Made by a program: the position numbers and the translations under genes | In this document: in pieces, positions 53,380 through 63,267 of the stretch | Layout of the letters: every line of letters starts with the position of its first letter | How positions within the stretch are numbered: the first letter of the stretch is position 1 | The notes under the pieces: generated by a model | Database searches by the model: none | What the model was told of the DNA's origin: nothing | What the model saw: only the letters and a program-made list of their open reading frames with translations | From: Gracilaria domingensis | Lineage: Eukaryota > Rhodophyta > Florideophyceae > Gracilariales > Gracilariaceae | Reading direction: 5' to 3' | Length of the DNA: 64,000 nt | Assembly (NCBI GenBank): GCA_022539475.1 | Contig: VCMS01000122.1 | Coordinates: forward strand, 86,896-150,895

Positions 53380-55389
53380 ATGTCGTCCCGCCGCAGGAGT
53401 AGCGCGCCACGTGCCGCTTCTGTGCCCGGTTCGTCCGGCTTGCCGGCAAGTTTGCCTCCGTTGCCGAAGGACGTACTGGATGTCCCAGGCAATGGCGACC
53501 CGAAACAGGCTTCCCGGGGCCTCCGTTCTGATAACGGGACCCCACCCACTCGTGGGCCAACCGAGACCGCATTTGCGGCTGATGCCGCCGCAGCGGTTGA
53601 CGTTATGTCGTCGCGATCCGACGAGTATACCCTCCGTGAATTAGAGGCTCAGGTTCGCATCCTGCAGAACTCCCAAGTGGGCCTCATCCGGGATATTACG
53701 AAACTCCGGCAACAGCTCGATGAAGCCGGTGTCCGGGATGTTTCGAGCGACGTCCGTGTTTTACGGTCTGATGTCAACCAGATTATGGAACACCGACAGG
53801 TGTCGGCTGGTCTGCACGAGCAGGCTGCTGCACGCCTGGACCGCCTGGCTACCCGTCTGGAGACGGTCGAGCAAATCATCGTATCTGATGCTGTTGCGCC
53901 GGGAGCCCCGGTTTCTGAGGGTTCTCAGCACTCGCGCCGTTCCCGGGATCGTCCGGCAAAGAAGAAGTTCAAGGTTGAGTCTGACTCGTCTTCTTCATCC
54001 TCTTCTGATGAGGAGGGCCACAAAAAGGGATCGTCTACCGACTCTTCGGACAGCGCGGAAGAGCGCTCTCGCTATCGTGCATCCCGTTCGCGGGCTACTG
54101 AAGCCACTTCTGGTGTTGCACGAGGCCGTACGAAAGGACGGAGACACCTCGGATTGAAGGAGTTGAAGCCGACCAACCTACTGTATCGGAAGCTACTATC
54201 TTACCGATATTATCGGCTTGATGACACGACGCCACAGAGGACCACACGTGGGACTGGCAAAGTGCGAAATCATCTCCGACAAATGGAGCTCACACTAAAG
54301 CCCCATAAGTTCTCTGGGGAAGATCCAATTCTTGTCTTGGATTTTCTTAGCCGCTTCGTAGCGGAAGCCGATGTACTTCGGATGAGTGAGGCACAGGTCT
54401 ACATCGCGCTGCCGTACTTTTTGACGGGTGTAGCCGAAGATCAATTCAATTCAGTTCGTGGGTCGTCTCGCGCCTCCGAAGGAGGAGTTACGTGCTGGCC
54501 GGAAGCGGTACAATATCTCCTGCGCTCTTACGCGACAGGCAACGCGATACAAGCTGCTATACTCGCGCTACGAGACACGAAGCAAGGAGCCGAAGAGTCG
54601 GAAACCGTTTATTCGACCCGCCTCAATAAGGCTTTCCACAGATGTGGCAACGTGTTCTCCGCAGCCGAGCGGTGTACGATGTTTGTTGATGGACTTGACC
54701 GATCAAACCGGACGTTGGTAGCCCATTATCGGGAGAACAAACGCAGGATTACCTATCTGGAACTCGTTCAATTTGCCCAAGCGGAGAGAGATGCAGCTCG
54801 AGCACGCACTGGTATCAAGACGCGCACGCGCCTACTCCTTCATGTAGAAGGCCGAGACTCCTCACTGCCTCACTCGCGAGGTTCTGTTCAAGGGGGTTAT
54901 GATAACCTACACCTGTTACAGGACGATGGTTCAATGCCGAGTTCGGAATTGCTGTCGACGACGGAGCAGTCTACAGTGGACGCGGACCCCGCTCTGTACG
55001 CCGGACTTCAAGTCCCGGCATTGCCCGTGCCGCACTCTGGCGGATATCGAAGCCAACGACCCGGATGGAGGGACCCGTATCCTCCTCGACAGGAGCGCCG
55101 GCGGCCCAACGCGGATCTTCTTCGTCATCTTATTTGTCATACCTGTTACAGGCCAGGGCTCATCGCTCCGAATTGCTTAATGCCCATACGGGATATGGCG
55201 AAGATCGTGCCTCAATATGAGTCGTTGACGCCCGCCGAGCGGGAACGTGTTCCCGACAAATCGTACCTTCGTGCGAAGGCGGAGACTCAGCCTGGAAACC
55301 AGGAAACGGTGCCATCAAATGGTGGAACTGTAGCCACTCCTGTGGAATTGCAACCTCCGCAGATTGGCGGCGAAGCTCAGAAAAACTGA
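53380..55389 (+). CDS. gag: Gag polyprotein of the Ty3 element
   Basis: 669 residues, structural protein of the virus-like particle. N-terminal 85 residues disordered; residues about 85-175 form a likely coiled coil (YTLRELEAQVRILQNSQVGL, then heptads). A Ser/Arg/Asp-rich basic-acidic stretch follows (PAKKKFKVESDSSSSSSSDE). The capsid-like gag domain starts near 305 (HKFSGEDPILVLDFLSRFVA) and shows SETVYSTRLNKAFHRCG. The zinc knuckle at 586-599 reads CHTCYRPGLIAPNC: the Cys positions are right, but Leu 594 sits where the conserved His should be. Ends TGA at 55387, with pol overlapping in the -1 frame. Confidence 0.9.
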   Translation: MSSRRRSSAPRAASVPGSSGLPASLPPLPKDVLDVPGNGDPKQASRGLRSDNGTPPTRGPTETAFAADAAAAVDVMSSRSDEYTLRELEAQVRILQNSQVGLIRDITKLRQQLDEAGVRDVSSDVRVLRSDVNQIMEHRQVSAGLHEQAAARLDRLATRLETVEQIIVSDAVAPGAPVSEGSQHSRRSRDRPAKKKFKVESDSSSSSSSDEEGHKKGSSTDSSDSAEERSRYRASRSRATEATSGVARGRTKGRRHLGLKELKPTNLLYRKLLSYRYYRLDDTTPQRTTRGTGKVRNHLRQMELTLKPHKFSGEDPILVLDFLSRFVAEADVLRMSEAQVYIALPYFLTGVAEDQFNSVRGSSRASEGGVTCWPEAVQYLLRSYATGNAIQAAILALRDTKQGAEESETVYSTRLNKAFHRCGNVFSAAERCTMFVDGLDRSNRTLVAHYRENKRRITYLELVQFAQAERDAARARTGIKTRTRLLLHVEGRDSSLPHSRGSVQGGYDNLHLLQDDGSMPSSELLSTTEQSTVDADPALYAGLQVPALPVPHSGGYRSQRPGWRDPYPPRQERRRPNADLLRHLICHTCYRPGLIAPNCLMPIRDMAKIVPQYESLTPAERERVPDKSYLRAKAETQPGNQETVPSNGGTVATPVELQPPQIGGEAQKN

Positions 55390-55394
55390 GCATG
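55380..55394 (+). promoter_or_regulatory. Gag-pol junction: slippery-like heptamer and restart ATG
   Basis: GAAAAAC at 55380-55386, read as G AAA AAC in the gag frame, directly precedes the gag TGA, and the pol frame is -1. The pol ATG is two bases after that stop (TGAGCATG). Either -1 frameshifting or stop-restart could make pol; the sequence cannot decide. Confidence 0.5.
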
Positions 55395-58300
55395 GGAGCC
55401 TCCAGCAATGGAGAGGCGCCCCCAGCGACGGGGTTTAGTGCGCCTGAGGCTGAGAAGCCTCGCTCCCCGGTCACAATCCTTTCGAGGAAAATGGCCACTA
55501 CAGACGTGAACTCTGAGCACCTTGGTGTCTTGCGACGCCCGTGGATACGGTCTAAGAACAGCCGGTTCCCGGATAGAGTCCTGGTCATGGCGAAACGTAA
55601 CTACAAAGTTTACGCCGACCTAGGTGTTTCCGACCAGTATATGGTTCGGCAGTTGTCCGTGCTCGATACAGGAGCTGGGCCAAACTTTTTGGTTGAGTCT
55701 ATGATTCCGCCGCACTTGCGGTTTCGCGTTCGTGCAGCGCCGCAGATTGATATAGCGGATGCGAACAATCGGCCACTTTCGACTGTGGGAGTGATAGACC
55801 TGCTTGTCAGGCTTGGCCGCTACGTGGCGAAGCTCGATTTCTTGGTTTGCAAGCAGCTAGCCGCGCCGGTTATTCTCGGATGCGACTTCTGTGACCGCTT
55901 CGTCGATGCAATTCGACCGCGGCAGCGAACCATCGAAATGGAAGATGGGACTACTGTACCGATCGTTCGGCGTCCCCTTCGACGGGCTTTGAAGAAGCAA
56001 GTTCCTTTGCCTGCTGCGCAGGAGCCTACAGCCGATGAACGGAAGTCTACGAAGCTCCGAGTCGCTCGGTCTATTTGCATCCCGCCTGAATCACAGGTCT
56101 GGGTTACTGTGACGTCCCCACAATGTGGCTTACAAACGGTACAACCGTTGCCTGCGTTACAGGAGAAGCATCAGCTTGCCCTTGCTAATGGGATTGTTTT
56201 TGTTGAACCCGAGAAGCCTTTTCAGGTGTTGGTTGCGAACTTCAGCCGTTTTCCTCAACGGTTGGTCAGAAGCCAAGTTATTGGTTCATTGCTTCCGCAC
56301 CCTGCGGCTATAGTGCCTACTCAGGTTTCTATTGCCGAAGTTCTCGGAATCCTCGAAGCTGAGGAGGGGGAGGCGGAACGGACCAATTCCGAACCGAATA
56401 CCGGACCGAACAGTTCGTCGGGAGATGCTACGCCGACTTCGTCGGATGCGAACAACCGCAGCCTGTCGAAGGAAGCAATGCCGACCTCGTCGGACAATAA
56501 TGATAAGGACCTGAGTGCTGCTGACACGAAGGATAAGGCAGTACAGGAGCTTGAGTCTCTGGACTTCAGTCATGTTCCAGAGACTCACCGCGATAAATTG
56601 CGGCATATGCTCAAAGAGTTCACGCCCATGTGGGATGGTTCCCTCGGGAAGATTGGTATTACCGAACATCGGATTGATTTGCTGCCAAATACTCGACCCA
56701 TTTCACAGCACCCTTACAGGGCAGGACCGACAGCTCGGCAGGAGGAGAAAGCTCAAGTTGAGAAGATGCTCCGCGCTGGAGTTATCGAGCCGGCTCAGTC
56801 ACCTTGGGCATCGCCGGTGGTGCTCGCGCCCAAAGCTGATGGGTCTTGGCGATTTTGCATCGATTACCGCAAGCTAAACGCGGCTACAGGCAAGGATGTA
56901 TATCCTATCCCACGAATGGATGAATGCATCGATTCGTTGGGCGACGCGAAAGTGTTCACAACCCTAGATGCGAATTGGGGCTATTGGCAAGTTCCCGTAA
57001 GGGCTGAAGATCGTGACAAGACAGCCTTCGTTTGTCATGAAGGATTGTACCGATTCAATCGGATGCCCTTTGGGTTAACGAACGCGCCAGCCACATTTCA
57101 ACGTGCAGTGGACATTTTGCTTGCCCGCTTCAAGTGGAAGACTTGCCTGGTTTACCTGGATGACATCATTGTCTACTCCAGCAACCTGGACGAGCACTTG
57201 ACCCATGTACGGGATGTGATGCGAGTCCTACGCGATGCAGGCATTACACTTAAGCTGAAGAAGTGCGAGTTCTTTACCGAAACCGTGAGGTATCTCGGCC
57301 ATGTCATCCGTCCTGGACGGCTATCTATTGACGAAGCACGCGTGAAGTGCCTCAAAGAGGCTAAGCCTCCGCGGACGCAGACTGAACTCCGATCTTTTCT
57401 CGGCTTGTGCAATGTGTATCGCCGCTTCATTCCGAACTTTGCGGATATCGCGGCACCTCTAAACGAGCTTCTTTGCAAAGGACAGCCAGTCAAACTGGAA
57501 GCGTTCGACGACCGCACATCCGCGGCTTTTTCGTCGCTCGTTGACGCGATGACATCGCCACCGGTCTTATCCCTGCCTAGGGCTGGTTTGCCATATGCAG
57601 TAGATACGGATGCGAGCGACTACCAAGTCGGCTGTGCCCTATTCCAGACCACCAATGATGGCGAGCGATTGCCAATTGGGTATTGGTCAAGGAGCCTCAA
57701 CGTTCACGAGAGGAATTACTCGGTATCCGAGAAGGAGTGCTTGGCAGTTGTCTGGGCATTACAGACACTGCGGCCCTATCTTATGGGGACCCGCTTCATT
57801 GTTCATACCGATCATTCGGTATTACGCTGGCTACTCTCTATAGCAGAGCCATCTGGCCGCTTGATGCGGTGGAGACTTCGCTTGTCGGAATTCGACTTCG
57901 AAATCCGTTACAAGAAAGGACTCCTGAACACTCAGGTTGATGCACTGTCCCGCTTGGAAACAGCGGCTGAAGCTGCGCCAGTCGATGATCTGGAGATACC
58001 GTGCTTCCTCGTGGAAGACGGCTCGAGCGATGCCGATGAAGAATCGGAAGGATGGGACATCTACGATGCTGTTTTAGCCGTGTCAGACACGCAACCCGAA
58101 CCGGGCTCTTTCGTACCGATCAAGCCGGAGGAACTCATCCGGGAGCAGCACACCGACCGTTTTTGTACGGAGATTCGTAGTCGTCTAAACGGTGGAGCAC
58201 AGTTGCCTTTCGTCGAGAACGACCAAGGATTTCTAATCCGAACTGTCGGAAACTGGCCACAGATTGTGGTTCCGCACTCACTTCACTCACGAGTACTGCA

Positions 58301-59540
58301 TTTGTCGCACTATGCGAAGTTGTCAGCCCACCCTGGTGGCAGGAAGTTGTACTACACCTTACGGAAGGACTTTTACTGGCCAGAAATGGCTTTCGACGCG
58401 TATGCCACTGTTCGTGGATGTTCTGACTGCGCGAAGAACCGCGTCAAGCTGCATAAGTATTCCAAGAAGTTGGTACTATTCCCTGCTAGGGCTCCACTGG
58501 AGCTTGTGGCGATCGATCTACTCGATGAGTTTATTCGCACCCGCCGGGGAAACCGGTTTTTGCTTGTTATCACCGACCGCTTTTCTAAGCTGGTACGGAC
58601 TGTGCCTTTAAAGAAGGTTACTGCTAGTGCGGTCGCCCAAGCTTTCGTTACTCACTGGGTTTTTGTCTACGGACCGCCGATTGACTTACTATCGGATAAT
58701 GGACCGCAGTTCACGGCTAAGTTCTTTCAGGACGTATGCCGCATCTTGCGGATCCAAAACTGGTTTACGACAACATATCATCCCCAGAGTAATGGGCAGG
58801 TTGAGCGTTTTAACCGCACGATGCTCAACGCATTGCGGACGTTTGTTGCCGAGCACCCGTCGGAATGGGATCAGTACACCGATGCGGTGACCTATGCCTA
58901 CAATACGCAGGTTCATCGCACGACTCAGATCTCGCCGTTCGAGCTTGTGCTATCACGCGTCCCACCTTCGGTGGCTATCGAGTCACAGCCAACTTTGGAT
59001 AAGTTCCCGTCGCCCCGTCTACACAGAGACGCCTGGAAGGACTGGCTTAAGAATATTATCCCTACAGTTGGGCAGAATATCGCTAAGGCCCAGGCCGCAT
59101 ACAAGCGGAATTTCGACGCTAGAGTGCGTAAGAATGCCCCTCAGATCAGGGAAGGTAGCTTTGCCTTCGTACGGAAGGAGTACTACAACCCTGAAAAGGA
59201 GAAGCGCCACAAGCTTTCTCCTATCGCGGACGGCCCGTTCCGGGTTATTGCTGTCACCGACACAACGGTTGTCCTTGATATCAAGGGAGAGCACGAGCGT
59301 TTCTCGCTAGATCGCATATCGCCTGCGCCAAAGCCTGTTTCGCAGGATTCGCTACCGTCATCGTCGGCCCTATCGCACCCACTGTGGAAACAGCCGTCGA
59401 AACGGAAACAGGCGCCGCGGCGGGTACTCGCACTCAACCGTCTGTGTTGCCGCATCCGGATCGCGGACTTGCTCATTTGCCTGCTAAGCCGGAATCTGAC
59501 CGGTCGGTCTCCAATGCCGCACATGTGCACACGCGGATAA
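55392..59540 (+). CDS. pol: Pol polyprotein: protease, RT, RNase H, integrase
   Basis: 1,382 residues, uninterrupted. Protease LDTGAGPNF (Asp 92). A Ser/Asn/Thr-rich linker near 330-380 precedes RT. RT: fingers VVLAPKADGSWRFCIDYRKL, catalytic YLDDIIVYS (Y588, D590, D591). RNase H: DTDASDYQVGCALF (D738) and HTDHSVLRWLL. Integrase: HHCC zinc domain (HLSHYAKLSAHPGG then GCSDCAKN, about 972-1020), then catalytic D1042 (VAIDLLDEF), D1102 (SDNGPQF) and E1138 (QVERFNR), a D-59-D-35-E spacing. A GPY/F-like DGPFRVI follows near 1278. The last 70 residues after PAPKPV are in a frame that looks shifted relative to the linker that follows, so the stop at 59540 may result from a later frame change. Confidence 0.95.
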   Translation: MGASSNGEAPPATGFSAPEAEKPRSPVTILSRKMATTDVNSEHLGVLRRPWIRSKNSRFPDRVLVMAKRNYKVYADLGVSDQYMVRQLSVLDTGAGPNFLVESMIPPHLRFRVRAAPQIDIADANNRPLSTVGVIDLLVRLGRYVAKLDFLVCKQLAAPVILGCDFCDRFVDAIRPRQRTIEMEDGTTVPIVRRPLRRALKKQVPLPAAQEPTADERKSTKLRVARSICIPPESQVWVTVTSPQCGLQTVQPLPALQEKHQLALANGIVFVEPEKPFQVLVANFSRFPQRLVRSQVIGSLLPHPAAIVPTQVSIAEVLGILEAEEGEAERTNSEPNTGPNSSSGDATPTSSDANNRSLSKEAMPTSSDNNDKDLSAADTKDKAVQELESLDFSHVPETHRDKLRHMLKEFTPMWDGSLGKIGITEHRIDLLPNTRPISQHPYRAGPTARQEEKAQVEKMLRAGVIEPAQSPWASPVVLAPKADGSWRFCIDYRKLNAATGKDVYPIPRMDECIDSLGDAKVFTTLDANWGYWQVPVRAEDRDKTAFVCHEGLYRFNRMPFGLTNAPATFQRAVDILLARFKWKTCLVYLDDIIVYSSNLDEHLTHVRDVMRVLRDAGITLKLKKCEFFTETVRYLGHVIRPGRLSIDEARVKCLKEAKPPRTQTELRSFLGLCNVYRRFIPNFADIAAPLNELLCKGQPVKLEAFDDRTSAAFSSLVDAMTSPPVLSLPRAGLPYAVDTDASDYQVGCALFQTTNDGERLPIGYWSRSLNVHERNYSVSEKECLAVVWALQTLRPYLMGTRFIVHTDHSVLRWLLSIAEPSGRLMRWRLRLSEFDFEIRYKKGLLNTQVDALSRLETAAEAAPVDDLEIPCFLVEDGSSDADEESEGWDIYDAVLAVSDTQPEPGSFVPIKPEELIREQHTDRFCTEIRSRLNGGAQLPFVENDQGFLIRTVGNWPQIVVPHSLHSRVLHLSHYAKLSAHPGGRKLYYTLRKDFYWPEMAFDAYATVRGCSDCAKNRVKLHKYSKKLVLFPARAPLELVAIDLLDEFIRTRRGNRFLLVITDRFSKLVRTVPLKKVTASAVAQAFVTHWVFVYGPPIDLLSDNGPQFTAKFFQDVCRILRIQNWFTTTYHPQSNGQVERFNRTMLNALRTFVAEHPSEWDQYTDAVTYAYNTQVHRTTQISPFELVLSRVPPSVAIESQPTLDKFPSPRLHRDAWKDWLKNIIPTVGQNIAKAQAAYKRNFDARVRKNAPQIREGSFAFVRKEYYNPEKEKRHKLSPIADGPFRVIAVTDTTVVLDIKGEHERFSLDRISPAPKPVSQDSLPSSSALSHPLWKQPSKRKQAPRRVLALNRLCCRIRIADLLICLLSRNLTGRSPMPHMCTRG

Positions 59541-60938
59541 GGGCCCCTATGGGGATACTCGCCGCCACCCCGACACTCCCACTGAGGAGGGGGAGGAGGC
59601 AGGTCGTTCTTTTTCGTTGTCGCCGTCGTCGACGGAGTCGCCTTCGCAGGCCTCTGCATCGCACGCAAGTCGTGATGAATGCACGTCAACGCGCGACACA
59701 CAGCCGGAGAGCCGGAAAGAAGAGAACGACGCGCAGCTACCGCGGAAGCCTCAAGAAGAGGAAGATCACTCCGCTCACCACCGCCGTCGCGAACGGAGTT
59801 ACGTTTGCAGGCCCAAGAACGGGAACACAGTACCGATGTGGTACGTGATTTGCAGCCGGAAAGCCGGAGGGATCGCACAGTTTCGCGGAGGCCTTCTGAG
59901 AAGGACGCCACCTCGGTGACGATTGCAGCCGGAAGACCGGAAGAGAAGGACGCGCCGTTACCACGGAAGGCTGAGGTGGAAGGCACCACTATGGTGAATA
60001 GCAAAGCCGGAAGTCCGGAGAAAGAAGAGTTAGTTCGAAAAAAACGTGCTGTTACGGCAGACCCAACTTCGGGAGATTTTGGTGCAGCACCGAGTGCCAA
60101 AGCCGTCAAAAAGACGGAACCAACCACCAGTGTGGCGAACAGTCAAGCCACAGCAAGTGGGCAGCACTCAAGCACTGACGACGCGTGCACGTCGCGCCAA
60201 GTGTCGAGCTCCGTGGGAGATCCGCCTCCAACCGAGGATTACAGTGCGCAAGCCGGGCACGTGCCAGCCACAGACCTGGCGCCGTCTAAAAACGGTTCAA
60301 AAAATTCCGAATTTGAATCGGCTCTTGACAGCCATGCAAAGGCGCAGGTGTCACAAACCGCAGCACGCGGCGAACCGCCGCCACGGCACGTGCCAGAACA
60401 CCACTCGCTGGCTCACCGCTCTGCGGACCGTTCACCGTCGCAACGGGAGATTGTGCCGGAACGCCGGAAGCTCGCTATTCGAGAAGACCGAAGCACGGTC
60501 ACAGCCCAGCAGCATGGGGAGAAGAACCAGGAATCTGGAAGCATGATGGTCAGGAAAGTACCATGGTCACGGAGACCAAAGCCTGGCGTACAGGATGTAC
60601 TGCCGTCAGGACGGAAGCCGATCACGAACGACGATGCCCACGACGGGAGAAGCGACGACTACGCCTCGAAAGAGGATTCTTCAAGCAAGCCGCACACAGA
60701 GCGGAGTGTTCTCGATGAGGAATATGTCATTGACCGTCTGGTAAGTCACGGCTACGCCCCTGACGGGAACTACTGTATCGAGTCCGTTGGTACGGCTACG
60801 CCTCTTCAGAGGATACGCACGAGCCCATTGAGCACTTGCCTCGCTCGAAGGTCTTGCAGTACCACCGTCGCACACGGACACCGATACCGGCCACGCTGGA
60901 CAAGGCCCAAGTGGGTTGACCACCCACGTCTCTATTGA
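59541..60938 (+). pseudogene. Linker and chromodomain ORF downstream of integrase, frame-broken
   Basis: The pol frame reopens after two stops and holds a 419-codon ORF (59679-60938), but better-looking protein alternates among frames: THSRRAGKK-like and SPSSTESPSQASASHASRDE near 59617-59710, then SRRPSEKDATSVTIAAGRPE and on. It is low-complexity, rich in Glu, Lys, Arg, Ser. At 60714-60919 a chromodomain is split across two frames: EEYVIDRLVSHGYAPDGN (frame of the ORF) then YRVRWYGYASSEDTHEPIEH (shift near 60773) and HLPRSKVLQYHRR, ending TGA at 60917. Chromodomains steer integration of chromoviruses to marked chromatin. Whether this is a separate ORF or an integrase tail made discontinuous by shifts is open. 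Confidence 0.6.
59700..60040 (+). repeat. Diverged tandem repeat of about 75 bp in the linker
   Basis: Units starting CAGCCGGARRNCCGGA occur at 59701, 59851, 59924 and (as AAGCCGGAAGTCCGGA) 60004, each followed by a Glu/Lys-coding purine stretch. Spacing is 73-80 bp or twice that and not a multiple of three, which would explain why the protein alternates between frames. Confidence 0.5.
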
Positions 60939-60944
60939 GCACAG

Positions 60945-61230
60945 CCGTCTCAGACGGAATATGCCGCCTCATGCGGACAGTATTGCATTACGCAAGAATA
61001 TGCCGCGTCAAGCGGATACAACTAGGTTAACTTGAGATCACTTAGCCGCCTCAGGCGGACCAGGCCGCTCTAAGCGGACAGCTTTTTTGCTGAACAAACA
61101 TGCCGCGAAATGCGGAAGCCACTTACAGTGTAGAAGAAGATAAGGAAGAAAGAAGCCTAAAAAGAAGGAGAAGAAGCCAGGACACTGGAAGGAAGACTAA
61201 GAAGTTTTATCGCTACAGCCGCTTGTGCGG
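60945..61230 (+). repeat. Array of seven GC-stem mini-hairpins, CCGC-N5-GCGG
   Basis: Thirteen-base palindromes with four-base stems at 60945 (CCGTCTCAGACGG), 60964 (CCGCCTCATGCGG), 61003 (CCGCGTCAAGCGG), 61046 (CCGCCTCAGGCGG), 61065 (CCGCTCTAAGCGG), 61103 (CCGCGAAATGCGG) and a 12-base variant at 61219 (CCGCTTGTGCGG). Stems are kept while the loops vary. They lie in untranslated sequence just after the chromodomain stop. Confidence 0.7.
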
Positions 61231-61405
61231 AAAAGTTACCCCTCTCTTGTGGGCCATTCGCAACAGCCTCAAACGAGGTATTGCTCACTGAGAAGGGGGA
61301 GAAAGAGACGAAGAGCTTGAGCCAAGCCAGAACGGCTGGAGAAGTTTACCTCTAACTATTGAGTCGCCCGTCATCATCGGGGTCTATCGCGGACTACCGT
61401 AGCCG
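61231..61405. other. Non-coding internal region of the Ty3 element
   Basis: Purine-rich GAGAAGGGGGAGAAAGAGACG at 61291 resembles the polypurine tract at 63255; it could act as a second, central plus-strand primer. No gene seen. Confidence 0.4.
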
Positions 61406-63214
61406 TCAGGGATCGCGAGCCGGGGAATTACGGGCCGGACGGTCCAGCACCTGGGGTGCCCCACTACCGGGAGCCCCGGAGAAGCGCTGTGCCGCTTTCG
61501 CTTGCAACTCCGACTCGTCGGTCACCGTATCGGGAACGGCCACTCCCACGCCTCGAAGGAGGTCGCGAATGACCGCCGCTCGCGGAGTGAGAGAAGAACT
61601 GCCGCCCACGGCGGATGCTACATCCTGAGCCCACGGGCCGGTCGGAGCGGGAGCCGCTACAGCGGGTGGATCAACAATCACGACTTCGTCGTCATCTCCC
61701 GTAGCTTCGGGCTCCGAGGCAACCCCACTGGGCTCCCTGATCCATGGGACTTCCTCCCTCTGCAGGGTCATCACCGTCATCGTCGACGTATACGAACCCA
61801 CGCGGGTGCCCTTCCGGGATATATCGCTCCTCTCGGCGGCGACCAGCCGCCTCAGCGGGACCAATTACCTCCCAAATCCATGGGTCAAAGTAGACGAAGT
61901 CGCCGGCGTTGACGTTCCGCCGGGAGAACGGTCCGACTGCCGACGGACCCGTCGGAAACCTGACTAGCAGGCACTTCATTCCAGTCAATCTGGTCAATGA
62001 CGTCCACCAACGCGGTGGCTTCGCGCGCATTACGGACCGAGCCGAGCACTTCGGAGAGATCCAACGCTCGGATCGCTTGCCGGATGAGCTCCGGGATGAA
62101 CCAACCTCGGTACGAATCATATGCCTCGATGAGGAGGAAAACCGCAACGCGGACGGTCCATTCTGTTGCCAGGATGCTCCACAGGCCGCGAGGCGGATCG
62201 TTCATGAAGTACGAGCCTATGTAAGTTAGGCAGGGCAGTAGTTCTACGTGACACCCTCGTGGGACTTCGACCGCAGGCCAGAATGACGGCAGCGGCAGGT
62301 ATCGCCCAGTATGGGAGTGACGCGCAATGCGTTCCACCTCCGTGCACTGGTACGGCACCAGTACCCCGAAGCGGGAACGCCATTTCCTCTCGAATCGGAG
62401 GCCTTCATGAAATTGCAACCGTCCAGGACGGCGAAGGAACCGGTACTCGGCGCGAAGGATCGGCCGCGCCCACAGGATCAACTCCTGCTGCGGCTGAACG
62501 GTGTCCGAGTATCGGTCATTTCGTCCAACGCGTTGGCTAGATGGTCGCCGTAGCCGACCTCGCCGAAAGTTCGGTAACGTGCTACATCGTACTGGTACTG
62601 TGCCGGCACCGGATGTTCGTTCGGAGCTCGGAAGTGTCGCGCGTACCCAATGCGGGCCATCTCATTGCGAGCGAATTGCTCGTCTCGTTTCGACCTACAA
62701 AGAGGCAGCTCGGTATAACCGCAACGCGGGCGATCCAGTCCCATGAACGGGTAACGTCAGCAGGAAGCCACCAGGGAGTTGACCGTCGACAGCGTACGAG
62801 TCGACGAGCTCGGTATCCCGAACGGCTTCGGCGTCAAACCAGGGAGCCTGGGCAAAAAGGAACTGTGCCGGTGCGGATCCCGGATGCGTAACGCGCCTGC
62901 GGTAGGCCATCCACCCAGCGTAGCTGGCATCTCGGCGTTGAACCAATCCATACGGGCGCGGGACCAGCCTGAGCTGGACGTGATCTTGTCCGGAAGAACC
63001 GGCTGGGAGGCAGCCGCGACTGCGGGAGAGGTACAGACCGGAACGGCGGGTTGGACACTTGCATGCGTGCCGTCGAGGACGGAGGGCCGTTCGGTGCGTT
63101 GGACATCGCGGAAGGGCTCGAGGTGACGAGATTCGCTGCTGACGCCGGAGGTGTTGGTGGCTCCGAACAGTTCTCGGCAGACCCGTCTTGGGAGACTTCC
63201 TTATATACCTCCAT
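61406..63214 (-). CDS. Antisense ORF between pol and 3' LTR, unknown protein, frame-broken
   Basis: The minus strand is open over most of 1.8 kb, in successive frames: 62834-63214 (start MEVYKEVSQDGSAENCSEPP, Pro/Ser-rich), 62695-62946 (WMAYRRRVTHPGSAPAQFLF), 62478-62744 (MGLDRPRCGYTELPLCRSKR, RHFRAPNEHPVPAQYQYDVA), 61885-62481 (the best-folded part, 198 codons: WSILATEWTVRVAVFLLIEA, RQAIRALDLSEVLGSVRNAR), 61692-62147 (FVYFDPWIWEVIGPAEAAGR) and 61406-61864 (acidic VPWIREPSGVASEPEATGDD). In total about 600 codons. The start lies 53 bases from the 3' LTR, so transcription from that LTR or nearby would be needed. No family recognised. Confidence 0.5.
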
Positions 63215-63254
63215 CGCGAGGCGTATCGAGCCGACGGAGTCGGTGTCTCAGCCT

Positions 63255-63267
63255 GAGAAGGGGGAGA
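63255..63267 (+). other. Polypurine tract
   Basis: GAGAAGGGGGAGA ends exactly at the first base of the 3' LTR (TGTAGAG at 63268), the position of the plus-strand primer for reverse transcription. Confidence 0.85.

Noticed and set aside
60945-61230. Mini-hairpin array considered as a CRISPR array
   Set aside because: Units are 13 bases, irregularly spaced, with no constant-length spacers, no cas genes, and in a eukaryotic retrotransposon.
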